Positions 37,887-46,596 of a stretch of 64,000 nucleotides of DNA are shown in pieces; the stretch's first letter is position 1; each line of letters begins with the position of its first letter. Source of the stretch: a virus; IMG/VR virus record IMGVR_UViG_3300042556_001053, positions 1 through 64,000 of that record. The stretch is one strand, 5' to 3'. The notes under the pieces were generated by a model. The model was given only the letters and a program-made list of their open reading frames with translations. It searched no databases and was not told the origin of the DNA. The position numbers and the translations under genes were made by a program.

Positions 37887-38585
37887 TTATCTAAGATCTT
37901 CGTATTCAAGACCCATGCCAATACCAAACCCTGCCTTCTTAGCATTTTGTCCTTGTAGTGATAAAACGTCACTACTATCATTTGTTGCACCACGACTAAA
38001 GACTCTAGCCTTCATGTTTTCCCATTCTTTTTGGCCACGGTCTGAGTCGGTATTATCCTCTAAGTCAACACCCTGTATTGCTGCAAAGAATTTCTTTTCT
38101 TGATAATCTAAATCTCTTTTGCTAGATATGATTGCTATAATTTCTGATAAAGATAACGACTCTTCTAGTTCAGAATAGTCCTTCCATATACCCAGCAAGA
38201 ATACTTCAGACTCTAACTTAGCTAGATCAAAGTCTTCCCAGGATGGTCCTGGATCTCCCTTTTGTGCTTGTGTCTTTACATCTTCTTCTTGGCTTTCGCC
38301 AATCTTAATGTTTCCAGCTATATCTAATATTTCGTGCACCGTTGGCAAATCAATGTTATCTTCTAACTCTTCTATGCTTTTAGATACTGGTGGATAGTAT
38401 TGCTTCATGGCAATTCTTGTGCATTCAAGTAATACCATCATAGCTTCATCATCATCTTTGGTATACCTAATATCATTAAAGGCATCCATAAACTCTCTAA
38501 GATACTTAATCTTAAGAGGCATTATCTCTATTTCTGTACCGTCAAACAAATAAATATTTTTTGTCTTATATATTGATGTAGCCAT
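37887..38585 (-). CDS. Tail assembly chaperone, long form
   Basis: 232 residues. Residues 1-95 match the following short gene; residues about 95-232 are an acidic, then Gly-rich, extension (EESLSLSEIIAIISSKRD; KKFFAAIQGVDL), equivalent to the T domain of lambda gpGT-type proteins. It is one open frame, so no frameshift is needed to make the long form. It lies between tail tube and tape measure. No Shine-Dalgarno is visible; TGGTAAACT lies 9 nt before the ATG, so a weak near-leaderless start is possible. Confidence 0.75.
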   Translation of the reverse strand: MATSIYKTKNIYLFDGTEIEIMPLKIKYLREFMDAFNDIRYTKDDDEAMMVLLECTRIAMKQYYPPVSKSIEELEDNIDLPTVHEILDIAGNIKIGESQEEDVKTQAQKGDPGPSWEDFDLAKLESEVFLLGIWKDYSELEESLSLSEIIAIISSKRDLDYQEKKFFAAIQGVDLEDNTDSDRGQKEWENMKARVFSRGATNDSSDVLSLQGQNAKKAGFGIGMGLEYEDLR

Positions 38586-38602
38586 AGTCTATTAAGTTTA
38601 CC

Positions 38603-38640
38603 ATAAAAACAACAAAGCCCACCTCGTTATGAGATGGGCT
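38603..38640 (-). terminator. Rho-independent terminator after tail tube gene
   Basis: Minus strand: a 10-bp stem AGCCCATCTC / GAGGTGGGCT (one T-G pair) with loop ATAAC, followed by TTGTTGTTTTT. It lies 22 nt past the tail-tube stop and would limit read-through from this highly expressed gene into the chaperones. Confidence 0.9.
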
Positions 38641-38662
38641 AAGTCGTATTATTAAGTTGTTA

Positions 38663-39304
38663 TTATGAAGCGTCGCCGAAGGTGCGATCAACGATCTTAC
38701 CGTATGATCCACTATCGTCTGGTAGAAGACGGAATGAAACTTCAAACATTGATGCTTCATCACGCTTTGCAGATACTGTTACATTCTCAATTGATAGTGC
38801 ACGGTATGCTGTATAAACACGCTCTACGGATGCAGAGTCTTCACAGTCGCCAGTTCCTGGACCAATTGCAACGATTCCTCGCTCAACTGGGCATTCACCG
38901 ATATCTCCTGCTGACAAGTCTAATGTCTTGTCTCCATTAAGTGCTGTAGTAAGCTTTGAATCACCATATGCTAGTGCCAAAAGAAGATTTTCTAGTGTGG
39001 CCTCAGCAAAGGCTGTTGCAAGATTGACTTGCATTCCCTGCTTATAAAGCTTAGCAACGTCAAGAATTTGATCAACCTGTACTTCGCCGAAGTCTGGCTG
39101 AAACTGTAGTTCAAGACCGTTCATTGTGTAACCTACGTTAGTGTATGAATTATCGTTTGTTAGAGTATCTCTATATGAGTTTGCATTAACGAAAGCTGCT
39201 TGTGGGTTAGTGCCACCAGCTGGAGTCAATACAGAGTCTGAAACAAAAAGTGCTGCAGCTCCAACGATGATGTTGTTCTTAGTTCCACGTGTGTAGTTTG
39301 CCAT
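38663..39304 (-). CDS. Major tail (tube) protein
   Basis: 213 residues with an AGAGGTGA ribosome site. A beta-rich single-domain protein in the tube position, with strands such as GYTMNGLELQFQPDFGEVQVDQI and ENVTVSAKRDEASMFEVSFRLLPD, framed by its own promoter and a strong terminator as expected for an abundant virion protein. It polymerises around the tape measure. One copy only and no sheath gene nearby, hence a siphovirus-like tail. Confidence 0.85.
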   Translation of the reverse strand: MANYTRGTKNNIIVGAAALFVSDSVLTPAGGTNPQAAFVNANSYRDTLTNDNSYTNVGYTMNGLELQFQPDFGEVQVDQILDVAKLYKQGMQVNLATAFAEATLENLLLALAYGDSKLTTALNGDKTLDLSAGDIGECPVERGIVAIGPGTGDCEDSASVERVYTAYRALSIENVTVSAKRDEASMFEVSFRLLPDDSGSYGKIVDRTFGDAS

Positions 39305-39366
39305 TTATTCACCTCTTTCTGTAAAAATAGATATTAAATTGTACGGCGTTCTGTTTCCTCAAGTCA

Positions 39367-39375
39367 ATTATAACA
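39367..39375 (-). promoter_or_regulatory. Extended -10 promoter (TGTTATAAT) for the tail tube gene
   Basis: Minus strand TGTTATAAT lies 62 nt before the ATG at 39304 and gives a leader of about 55 nt with a good ribosome site. Together with terminator 38603-38640 it makes the tube gene a separate high-output unit. Confidence 0.65.
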
Positions 39376-39380
39376 GTCTT

Positions 39381-39986
39381 TTATAGGATAATTTTTGTGG
39401 CTAGTTTCTCAGGCTGCCAGTCAGAGTAGCCTACTGAGTCTTTCCCGTCAGAGCCTATGACTGGATTTTGATGATATTCAAAGTCAATTATTATCTTGTT
39501 GCCCCCATAGGTGCGGGCTGTACCAAAGTCAATGATATCCCTTGTTTCTTCAAGCTGATATACCTTGAAGTTGTGGAAGTAGAAAATATTGTCTATTAGG
39601 TCTGGGCTCTGATCTGTGCCTAGATTTATCTGTCTATTAGAGCACCAGTTGTTTACTTCTTCTGCTGTTTCATCAAAACGATCCATAAGTCTAAGCACTG
39701 CTTCTTGGACCTTAACCATGTTTTCTATATTATTATCAGCAGTGGCATAGAAATAGTAAAGGATCTGCTCAGACTTTATGTGTGGAAAACCCTTACGATT
39801 CATCTTAATAAGCCTGTCCCATGTACCCATTACTCCTCCTGCTGGAAAAGATCCTGTAAGATCATCCAATATTGAAGGAGTTGATGGAAAAAATGGAAAT
39901 TCAATATCTGTAATACCAGACACTCTGTCTTGTAAATACTTGTTAATCCAAAGAACTGGTGTATTTAAAAGTGAGTCATTTGCCAT
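39381..39986 (-). CDS. Tail terminator-like neck protein
   Basis: 201 residues; overlaps the upstream gene by 1 nt (TAATG). A mixed alpha/beta protein (LLNTPVLWINKYLQDRV; IENMVKVQEAVLRLMDRF; KIIIDFEYHQNPV). It is the last neck gene before the tail tube, the usual slot of the tail terminator or head-tail joining protein. The call is by synteny. Confidence 0.55.
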   Translation of the reverse strand: MANDSLLNTPVLWINKYLQDRVSGITDIEFPFFPSTPSILDDLTGSFPAGGVMGTWDRLIKMNRKGFPHIKSEQILYYFYATADNNIENMVKVQEAVLRLMDRFDETAEEVNNWCSNRQINLGTDQSPDLIDNIFYFHNFKVYQLEETRDIIDFGTARTYGGNKIIIDFEYHQNPVIGSDGKDSVGYSDWQPEKLATKIIL

Positions 39987-40657
39987 TATTTAATCCCCGC
40001 ATTCGCTATCCATCTATAGCCTACTTGGTATCCCTTGATCTTGCCAGAGGATTTGCCTGCTGATAGATTCTTTCTGTATACATCTGCATTATTAAAGTAT
40101 TGATAAATACCACTTGACTTTAGAAATGCCTGAGTAAAATATCTAGTAAAAAATGTATCTACTACTTTTTGGAAAGAGCCAGTTGTTGCTCTTCCTCCAG
40201 GTGACTGTACTACAACCTCGCCTTTAGTAAAGACTGTTTCTCCACCATCTTCAAAAACCAAAACGTCTGATCTTTTTGGTCTTATGGTTACTGGAGTGCC
40301 TTCTTCCATTATTTTTGCCTTGTTATAAAAAGGTACTGATGAGCCATCCTTAATTGATGTTGATTGCTTAAATGTTGACACAAACGAAAGGCCAAGGTTG
40401 CTTATTGTATAGTTTATATCGTATAGACGTGCATCAGGACTTCCCACTTTAGACCATTCATATATATGATGTAGTGCTTCTGGATTTACCCTGGCATTTG
40501 AGTCTATGTATTGTTCCAATAGTTCTTTTGTCATTACTCCAACATTATTTAAAAACTTTATTTTTCCTGCTTGTACGCCTTCTAAGAATCCAATTGAGTA
40601 GTTCATGATATTCTTCATGTCTTTTTTAAAAGCAACGTCATTCATTATAACTTTCAT
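39986..40657 (-). CDS. HK97 gp10-like neck protein
   Basis: 223 residues. A long N-terminal helix (FLEGVQAGKIKFLNNVGVMTKELLEQYIDSNARVNPEALHHIYEW, about 24-68) is followed by beta strands. HK97 gp10-like tail-completion proteins have the same layout. It sits between the head-closure candidate and the tail terminator candidate, each overlapping by 1 nt. The C-terminal part is basic. Confidence 0.55.
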   Translation of the reverse strand: MKVIMNDVAFKKDMKNIMNYSIGFLEGVQAGKIKFLNNVGVMTKELLEQYIDSNARVNPEALHHIYEWSKVGSPDARLYDINYTISNLGLSFVSTFKQSTSIKDGSSVPFYNKAKIMEEGTPVTIRPKRSDVLVFEDGGETVFTKGEVVVQSPGGRATTGSFQKVVDTFFTRYFTQAFLKSSGIYQYFNNADVYRKNLSAGKSSGKIKGYQVGYRWIANAGIK

Positions 40658-41103
40658 TATAGGTCACTTGCCTGATTCTCTGATCTTCTCAAGACTACCT
40701 TGTAGTACTCTACACTGCCAAACGGACCAACTATAGCTTCAGTTGATGCTATTTCATATATAGTTGAGCGTCCGTTTCTTGGACCAGAGGTTTCTAGGTA
40801 TACGTCTTCTTGCTGTGGTGTTCTTATATTTGTTACGACTACGTTAGTTACTGAGTTTCTGTTGTTTGATGAGGATACTCTAAGGTCTGTCTTGGTTCTT
40901 CCTAATAATATATTTTCTTTAGTTATGTTAACATTTGGCTTAACATCTTCAGATGCTGATTGACCAGTAGGTGCAAAGTTGCAGGCAATAGATCTGTCAA
41001 GAATCCATTGCTTCTTTACGTTACCGTATGCTCCCTGATCTACTATTGGATAGTAGACATCTGCAAGCATTGGGTATAAAAAGTCTGTTGGCTCGCATTG
41101 CAT
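40657..41103 (-). CDS. Head-closure (stopper)-like protein
   Basis: 148 residues, mainly beta, beginning with a Pro/Tyr-rich segment (FLYPMLADVYYPIVDQGAYG) and a barrel-like core. Head-closure proteins in this position form a ring under the portal and connector. There is no catalytic motif. The overlaps on both sides (1 nt) show co-translation. Assigned by position; moderate certainty. Confidence 0.5.
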   Translation of the reverse strand: MQCEPTDFLYPMLADVYYPIVDQGAYGNVKKQWILDRSIACNFAPTGQSASEDVKPNVNITKENILLGRTKTDLRVSSSNNRNSVTNVVVTNIRTPQQEDVYLETSGPRNGRSTIYEIASTEAIVGPFGSVEYYKVVLRRSENQASDL

Positions 41104-42065
41104 TAAAGAATACCTATTCTTGTTATACTCTTCTTATACTTATCAAGGATCTTATCAACAAGCATATTTCCAGTACCGTCAAGAACTGTTTTGTCAAACT
41201 GAACTCTAAACTGCTCTGTATTGTATGATGTCACATATCTCTTGTAATAGTCTATTTTTCCACACTTGATGTCTTCAATAAGCATTGATGCTGCTTCATA
41301 TATGTCATGTGGAACAACCTTGTATCCCGTTTCAAGTAAGAACAGGTAATCCCATCCTTCTGGGAAATGTGATCCAGTTGAGAATGTATATGCGTTTTCA
41401 CTGTAATCTGTATCATAAACATTAAATGAATCTGATGAAGCAGTACTAATAGTTGAGCTCTTTTGCTCAGATCTATTTCCAATCATTCCTGCTTCTTCTG
41501 TGTTTTTTATTATGGCAGTTTTATCTTTTGTTAATTCGTATACCCATTCACCAAGAACAGGAGATTCTAAACTTGCATCATAAACTAGTAATGAGTTTTC
41601 ATATGCCTTTAAGATCTTGTAAGTTCTGTCCCAAATAGGAAGGTAATCCGTTGCTTGTCCAGTCTTATCAAGCCACTCAATCTTGTAGTAGAATCCACCA
41701 GTAATTGAGTCAATTATGGCTCTTGCAATTCTTTCATACTGTGCATACTCTGCAATCTCAGATGCTGTTGTTGCTAGTCTGGCAGGGTTTACATATGGTC
41801 TTTTTATTTCTAGGTTATCTTCAACAACAATTAAATCTTGATCTACAGATTCCTGGTAAACAACCAGATAGTAGCTATCGTCATACTTAGTAAAATCCCC
41901 AGAAACTTCTATAGCAATCTTTGCGTCTGCAGAAGACTCTACTTCATACTCTGCAAGTATGTCGTTTCTGTCTTTGTCCTTGATATGAACTATATGATCC
42001 GTCTCTGGCTCTGCAACGGTATATGTAACAAGAATAGGATATGGTGGTAGTCTTAAGGCTTCCAT
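41103..42065 (-). CDS. Head-tail connector / adaptor-like protein
   Basis: 320 residues. The N-terminal 90 residues form a beta domain; the helical part from about residue 100 (ATTASEIAEYAQYERIARAIIDSITGGFY) resembles gp6/gp15-type connectors that bind the portal, with a large insertion and a C-terminal helical end. It follows the capsid gene group and starts the neck series. A decoration function for the N-terminal domain is possible. Confidence 0.5.
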   Translation of the reverse strand: MEALRLPPYPILVTYTVAEPETDHIVHIKDKDRNDILAEYEVESSADAKIAIEVSGDFTKYDDSYYLVVYQESVDQDLIVVEDNLEIKRPYVNPARLATTASEIAEYAQYERIARAIIDSITGGFYYKIEWLDKTGQATDYLPIWDRTYKILKAYENSLLVYDASLESPVLGEWVYELTKDKTAIIKNTEEAGMIGNRSEQKSSTISTASSDSFNVYDTDYSENAYTFSTGSHFPEGWDYLFLLETGYKVVPHDIYEAASMLIEDIKCGKIDYYKRYVTSYNTEQFRVQFDKTVLDGTGNMLVDKILDKYKKSITRIGIL

Positions 42066-42068
42066 TGT

Positions 42069-42407
42069 TTACTTACCGTATGCTCTCTTCACTTCTTCTG
42101 GAGAAGCTGTGCGTACAGACTTGTTTGTTATCCATTTATCAGCATCCTCCTTAGTGACTATGTTGTACCCCTTGGTTAACTCACCAACGCCATTCCAGTG
42201 AAGATTGCGAACTGAATAAACTGCTACCTTCTCTTTTGGCTCTTGCTTTTTAACCACTAGCTCTGATGACTCTTTAGGCACAAAGCTAAAAATTACCTCT
42301 AAAATATCATTTTTTGTACTTACCCCAAATAGGTCAATGTTATTTTTCTTTGCGTATGACTTTAGTTCAAAGACAGTCTTACTTTTTAATTCATCTATTA
42401 ATGACAT
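42069..42407 (-). CDS. Small protein with SAP-like N-terminal helices
   Basis: 112 residues from the ATG at 42407, with GGAGG at ideal spacing. Residues about 1-45 (LKSKTVFELKSYAKKNNIDLFGVSTKNDILEVI) have the helix-extended loop-helix pattern of SAP or Rho-N-like DNA-binding modules. The C-terminal part is beta (WNGVGELTKGYNIVTKEDADKWI), like head-fibre or head-associated small proteins found after capsid genes. It may contact packaged DNA or the neck; the function is unproven. Confidence 0.6.
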   Translation of the reverse strand: MSLIDELKSKTVFELKSYAKKNNIDLFGVSTKNDILEVIFSFVPKESSELVVKKQEPKEKVAVYSVRNLHWNGVGELTKGYNIVTKEDADKWITNKSVRTASPEEVKRAYGK

Positions 42408-42423
42408 TGTATCCTCCACTGCT

Positions 42424-42432
42424 ATTATATCA
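42424..42432 (-). promoter_or_regulatory. Extended -10 promoter (TGATATAAT) for neck genes
   Basis: Minus strand TGATATAAT is 16 nt before the ATG at 42407, just past the capsid terminator hairpin, giving a short leader with GGAGG. Confidence 0.65.
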
Positions 42433-42442
42433 GAATATGACT

Positions 42443-42472
42443 AAGGGAGACAGTTTTTACGCTGTCTCCCTC
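42443..42472 (-). terminator. Hairpin after the major capsid gene
   Basis: A perfect 10-bp stem AGGGAGACAG / CTGTCTCCCT with an 8-nt loop lies 18 nt past the capsid stop. On the minus strand it is not followed by a good U tract (TAGTCATATT), so it may protect the capsid mRNA 3' end or only partly terminate. Confidence 0.6.
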
Positions 42473-42489
42473 GTCAAGTTAATTTGAGA

Positions 42490-43617
42490 TTATGACTCTA
42501 CTGCAGCATCTGCGTAAGCAACTGCATCAAGCTCTTCCCATTGTAGACCAAAGCGGACGAATACTGTGTATTCAATTGTGTCCTTCTTTGGCTGGTATGT
42601 GCGGTTTACAGTGATATCTCGCTGGAATCCCCATACACGGTTTGAAGGGAATGTAAGATCTACATAGCCTGCTGGGTAGTATGGAACTTCCTGAACGTCA
42701 ACACCAAGAACACGTGTTGTACGTGCTCCACCAAATGTCTGTGCTCCACCATCTAGGTAAGCCTGACGATTAGCCTGTGTTGATCCTGCGATCTGTCCTG
42801 CAAATGCTTCTGCAACTGCATCAGCAAGTGTACCGTTATTCTTAACGATTCCCTGGAATGCATCTGTACCTGCGTAGAACTTTAGATTGTTCTTGATAGC
42901 ACGGTACTTGCGTGGCATTGCTAGGATGATATCCTGCATAACTTCTGGTGTCCATGCGTTATCTGTTACAGTAACGATTGACTCATGTGCGCCACCATCT
43001 GTCTTAACACGGTTTACGAAACCTTCCATGATTGAAAGGAAGTCACCTGTTGAACCATCACCATTAATGGCAAGGTCTTCAATATCGTTTGCAAATGCAT
43101 TGGTCATCAAGCGAACTAGATGATCCTCAAGTGCTGCGCCTTCAATATTGTCTTCTAGTGCTTCTGTTGAAACTTCCCAGTCAAGACGAATCTTCTTGGT
43201 TGTAAGTTCTACCTTAGAGAATGTTGCACCTGCATTTGTAAATGTAGGCTGTGCCTGTGCTGCTGCACGAATGACACGCTCTCCAACGTTGACCTTCTCA
43301 AGTTCCATTGTGTTAGCACGCATTGTAACTCTACGACCATCCTTGGCTAGTACAGTTGCATCCCATACATAATCAATGAAGCGACGAGCCTGCTCTGGTG
43401 CAAGGATACCACCTGGTGTACCAGTTGGGTTTACTGCATTTGGTCCAGATGTTAATCCGTAATTTGCTGTCGCAATATTACCAAGTGAAGCTGCTGGACT
43501 TAGATTTCCATCGGGTCCTTGTGCTACTGCACCACCAATTCCACCTGATACGGCAACGCCATCACCTGTGGGATGATTAAAAGACTTTTGAAGATCTGTG
43601 TTTGTTGTTTCTGACAT
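42490..43617 (-). CDS. Major capsid protein (HK97 fold)
   Basis: 375 residues from the ATG at 43617, preceded by a near-perfect AGGAGGTGA site; an upstream in-frame GTG lacks support. After a Gly/Ala-rich N-terminal arm (about 15-70), the HK97 landmarks follow: an E-loop-like region (GERVIRAAAQAQPTF), the spine helix (EALEDNIEGAALEDHLVRLMTNAFANDIEDLAING) and the C-terminal A-domain with NRVWGFQRDITVNRTYQP. It assembles the capsid shell with the upstream protease-scaffold protein. The strong ribosome site and 3' hairpin fit very high expression. Confidence 0.92.
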   Translation of the reverse strand: MSETTNTDLQKSFNHPTGDGVAVSGGIGGAVAQGPDGNLSPAASLGNIATANYGLTSGPNAVNPTGTPGGILAPEQARRFIDYVWDATVLAKDGRRVTMRANTMELEKVNVGERVIRAAAQAQPTFTNAGATFSKVELTTKKIRLDWEVSTEALEDNIEGAALEDHLVRLMTNAFANDIEDLAINGDGSTGDFLSIMEGFVNRVKTDGGAHESIVTVTDNAWTPEVMQDIILAMPRKYRAIKNNLKFYAGTDAFQGIVKNNGTLADAVAEAFAGQIAGSTQANRQAYLDGGAQTFGGARTTRVLGVDVQEVPYYPAGYVDLTFPSNRVWGFQRDITVNRTYQPKKDTIEYTVFVRFGLQWEELDAVAYADAAVES

Positions 43618-43643
43618 ATTGTTCACCTCCTAGTGATTTTGTT

Positions 43644-44951
43644 TTAGTTAAATAGGTCGGAATTTGTGAGGAAACGTCCGCCCCATAGGGATTTCTGAAT
43701 CACTTTAGGTGATTCCTGTACAATCTCGCCGAGATCGCCAGACTTGCGGAAAGCGGTATCTGCAACTACGGCATCTACGGTCTTTCCAAACTCATTAAAG
43801 CTTCCCTTAACTTCCTTAACTTCCTCTGTTACGGATTCAAGAGACTTTGTAATTGCATCAACGTTGGCTTGCATAGCCTTTACTGTTGCTGCAAGATCGC
43901 TCAAGGCATTAGTTACAGAGTTCTGAATTTCAGAAACTGCCTTGGCAACTTCTGCTGTTGCTGTTGCAACCTCAACGATTGCTTCGTCAGCCTTCTCTGT
44001 TACTTCTTCAATAGAAGGAGCACTAACCTCTTCAACAACTGCATCTGACTTTTCTGCTACAACTTCTTCTGTAACTTCTAGTGACTTTGCAACTGCCTCT
44101 GCAGGAGCCTCTGGAGCAACCTCAACTTCATTAACTACCTCTGCTGCTGGTGCTTCTGGAGCATCAACAACTGCTGTTGTTTCTTCTGTCATAGGATTAT
44201 CCTCCTTTGCTATCTTAATTGTTCTAATGCCTTTTGCACTATCAACTAAGAACTTTATCATTTCTGTTTTTTCTGAATCATTTTTTTCAACAAAACCAAT
44301 GTTTTTCATTTCTTCGCCAGTGACTGGACTTACTTCTGATTCATTTGCTGACAAAGTTACTAGGCCAGACTCTGAATCGTAAAATACATTTTCAACAACT
44401 ACATTAGCTGATGATCCTGTTAGTGTGTCTACTCCGTCAACCTTTTCAACGGATACAATATTTGCAAACTGATTTGCTGGGGAATCTACAAGACTCAACT
44501 CAATCAAATCGTATTCCTTAATAACTCTAATTGTCTTATCTGCTTTTTCATCATATGCATCGTCCCACTTGTTCATTCGTCCCCCAATAGAAAAACCAGT
44601 GTATGTACCATCAAGAACCTTTTCCCAGGCATCCTGTGCGCCCTTTGAAATATAGGCTGAAACAAAAACACCCTTGTAGAACTTCTTTGACTCTGTATCA
44701 AAATACTTTTCTTCTTTAAATGAAACCATCTTGCCTACTGCTGATGGCTGATGCATTTCTCTAATGTTGCCACGGAACTTTGCAAATGCTTCCATTGATG
44801 CTTCTGTTGTAACAATATCATCTTGCTTATCAAGGTTGTCCAAAGATGCAAATCCAGAAACGATGCGCTTCTCTTTGTCTACTTTTGTAAGAGGCATTGA
44901 CAGACGTACATTATCGCCGTCTGTTGACCAATGTGCTTTATTTATATTCAT
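43644..44951 (-). CDS. Prohead serine protease fused to scaffold domain
   Basis: 435 residues. Residues 1-190 are the HK97-family prohead protease: H67 (REMHQPS), S121 (TGFSIGG) and the LSLVDSPAN strand. From about residue 260 an extremely Ala/Val/Glu-rich helical part (EAPAAEVVNEVEVAPEAPAE) and coiled coil (about 335-400) act as built-in scaffold. The protease would remove the scaffold during capsid maturation. The start codon lies 9 nt after a TATAAT box, so the mRNA should be almost leaderless; no Shine-Dalgarno is present. Confidence 0.9.
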   Translation of the reverse strand: MNINKAHWSTDGDNVRLSMPLTKVDKEKRIVSGFASLDNLDKQDDIVTTEASMEAFAKFRGNIREMHQPSAVGKMVSFKEEKYFDTESKKFYKGVFVSAYISKGAQDAWEKVLDGTYTGFSIGGRMNKWDDAYDEKADKTIRVIKEYDLIELSLVDSPANQFANIVSVEKVDGVDTLTGSSANVVVENVFYDSESGLVTLSANESEVSPVTGEEMKNIGFVEKNDSEKTEMIKFLVDSAKGIRTIKIAKEDNPMTEETTAVVDAPEAPAAEVVNEVEVAPEAPAEAVAKSLEVTEEVVAEKSDAVVEEVSAPSIEEVTEKADEAIVEVATATAEVAKAVSEIQNSVTNALSDLAATVKAMQANVDAITKSLESVTEEVKEVKGSFNEFGKTVDAVVADTAFRKSGDLGEIVQESPKVIQKSLWGGRFLTNSDLFN

Positions 44952-44960
44952 GACGATTCT

Positions 44961-44969
44961 ATTATACCA
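44961..44969 (-). promoter_or_regulatory. Extended -10 promoter (TGGTATAAT), near-leaderless, for protease/capsid
   Basis: Minus strand TGGTATAAT lies in the gap after the portal gene, with only 9 nt between the -10 box and the ATG at 44951. The predicted leader is 2-3 nt. Confidence 0.65.
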
Positions 44970-44991
44970 AACCTTTTAAACATTTTCTCAA

Positions 44992-46596
44992 CTATTGAGA
45001 CGCTCTGCCTTCACCCTGTGGATTGCGTCCAGTTGTGGTTGCAGGTCCATCAGATTGACTATTGTTTCGTTCAGTATCTCTTGCTCTGTTTCCAGATGCA
45101 TTTGCTCTAGCATCTGTTGCTTGTCTTGGAGACATTTCAAATGGAGTATCTCCGTCTGGATGCTGTGGAAGACCAATTGCTTCACGAGCTTCATTTGGCA
45201 TCATGACCTGAGTCTTGACATATCTTTCCAGAATCTGTGATTGAGTGATTTCATCTGTAAGTGTAAGTTCATTAAACTTTAACTCAAGAACGTCTGTTTT
45301 TTCTTTGATGATTTTGTTGATGACTTTATTAAGGTGCCCTTGAGCAGGACGTGAAACTTGCTCTTTAAATGTTCTGTCTTGTGCAATTGATGCTGCGATT
45401 GCTGCTGAGTCAGTACCGCCAAGTTTTGAAATTGGCACCTGATGAGCAACAAGAATATCGTCACGATTTTGCTTGCGGTACTCCTTAAATGAACCATCCT
45501 GAATACCGTTTTCAATTGGCTCCATTTTAAACTCAACCTTATTCTGATCAGTATCTCCAGGAAGAGGAATATAGAGGGTTCTATGAGACTGTGCTTTAAG
45601 ACCTGTCTGTAAGAAGCGAAACATCTTGTCCTCTGCTTCACCAGAAAGCTTTGCGCCCTTTAGGGTTACGACATATCTTGGAACAGCTTTATTCTCAAAG
45701 TAGTCAATGTTATATTGTGATGCAAGTTGATCACCAATAAGTGAAGGAAGTGCTGCAATAATGTCAGGAATTCCATAGAAAGTGTTTAGTGGAGAATACT
45801 CCTTGATATGAATAATCTCATTTGGTCGTGGATCTTCTGTCACTGGATTAGGATTGGTTGCACCAAAGTTTCTAAAGTAAACAATCTTTTGTGCAATGAT
45901 CTGCATGTATCCATCACGCAAACGGCGTACACGAATTGTTGTTGATGGTATATGACCAACATAGCCAATATCTCCATTTACTGTACGACCTATTTCAAGG
46001 TACCCATTTCCAGTAGACTCAACATCTGTGTAAACCTTTTCCATTGTTTTGGTAAATGAATCATCATCATTAAGGTTTTCTAGCCAGTCACGCATTTCAA
46101 GCTTCATTCTTTCCATACGCTTGCGTGCTTTATCTGTAGCACTTTGCTCTTTACCCTCAAAGGAAAGCATAGTACGATCTGTTGGTTCAAATGAATATCC
46201 AAGGCCAACAATGTTTGCAACCTTTGCATCAATAGCAGCGTGGTTAGCAAAAGATGTATCATAAAAATTTGCAAGTTCATATAGATTGTATGGAGGAGTA
46301 ATTACGTCAAATAGTCCGTAACCATTTCTATATACCGTTCCAGGATTAATCTGCTTTGATGAAGCATCTACTCCTGATGGTGTAACATTTGCAGAATCTA
46401 GATATGCTGCATTATTTACATCTGCAAACTTATTAAGGTTTCTTGCTGTTCTACGACGAAAGTTTTGCTCTAGTCCAGAAAAGTCTTTAAGCATTTCCCA
46501 TGACTTGTTAAATGGGTCCTGGTCTCTAAAAACATTTTCTTTTTCATCTTGCGTGTTTAAACTTGCAGAGATATACTGATACTCGTTATTATCCAT
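44992..46596 (-). CDS. Portal protein
   Basis: 534 residues from the ATG at 46596, which overlaps the upstream stop; in-frame starts further upstream lack a ribosome site. Portal-family features: IDAKVANIVGLGYSFEP in the wing, an ESTGNGYLEIGR strand pair, an ITPPYNLYELANF start, the long stem region VPISKLGGTDSAAIAASIAQDRTFKEQVSRP, and a helical C-terminus ending in a disordered Arg/Asn/Gln tail (about 485-534). It forms the dodecameric DNA gate for terminase. The adjoining protease and capsid genes confirm the assignment. Confidence 0.9.
   Translation of the reverse strand: MDNNEYQYISASLNTQDEKENVFRDQDPFNKSWEMLKDFSGLEQNFRRRTARNLNKFADVNNAAYLDSANVTPSGVDASSKQINPGTVYRNGYGLFDVITPPYNLYELANFYDTSFANHAAIDAKVANIVGLGYSFEPTDRTMLSFEGKEQSATDKARKRMERMKLEMRDWLENLNDDDSFTKTMEKVYTDVESTGNGYLEIGRTVNGDIGYVGHIPSTTIRVRRLRDGYMQIIAQKIVYFRNFGATNPNPVTEDPRPNEIIHIKEYSPLNTFYGIPDIIAALPSLIGDQLASQYNIDYFENKAVPRYVVTLKGAKLSGEAEDKMFRFLQTGLKAQSHRTLYIPLPGDTDQNKVEFKMEPIENGIQDGSFKEYRKQNRDDILVAHQVPISKLGGTDSAAIAASIAQDRTFKEQVSRPAQGHLNKVINKIIKEKTDVLELKFNELTLTDEITQSQILERYVKTQVMMPNEAREAIGLPQHPDGDTPFEMSPRQATDARANASGNRARDTERNNSQSDGPATTTGRNPQGEGRASQ

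Noticed and set aside
37887-38585. Programmed frameshift between tail chaperone genes
   Set aside because: The long form is a single open frame with its own start, and the short form is a paralogue rather than an overlapping frame.
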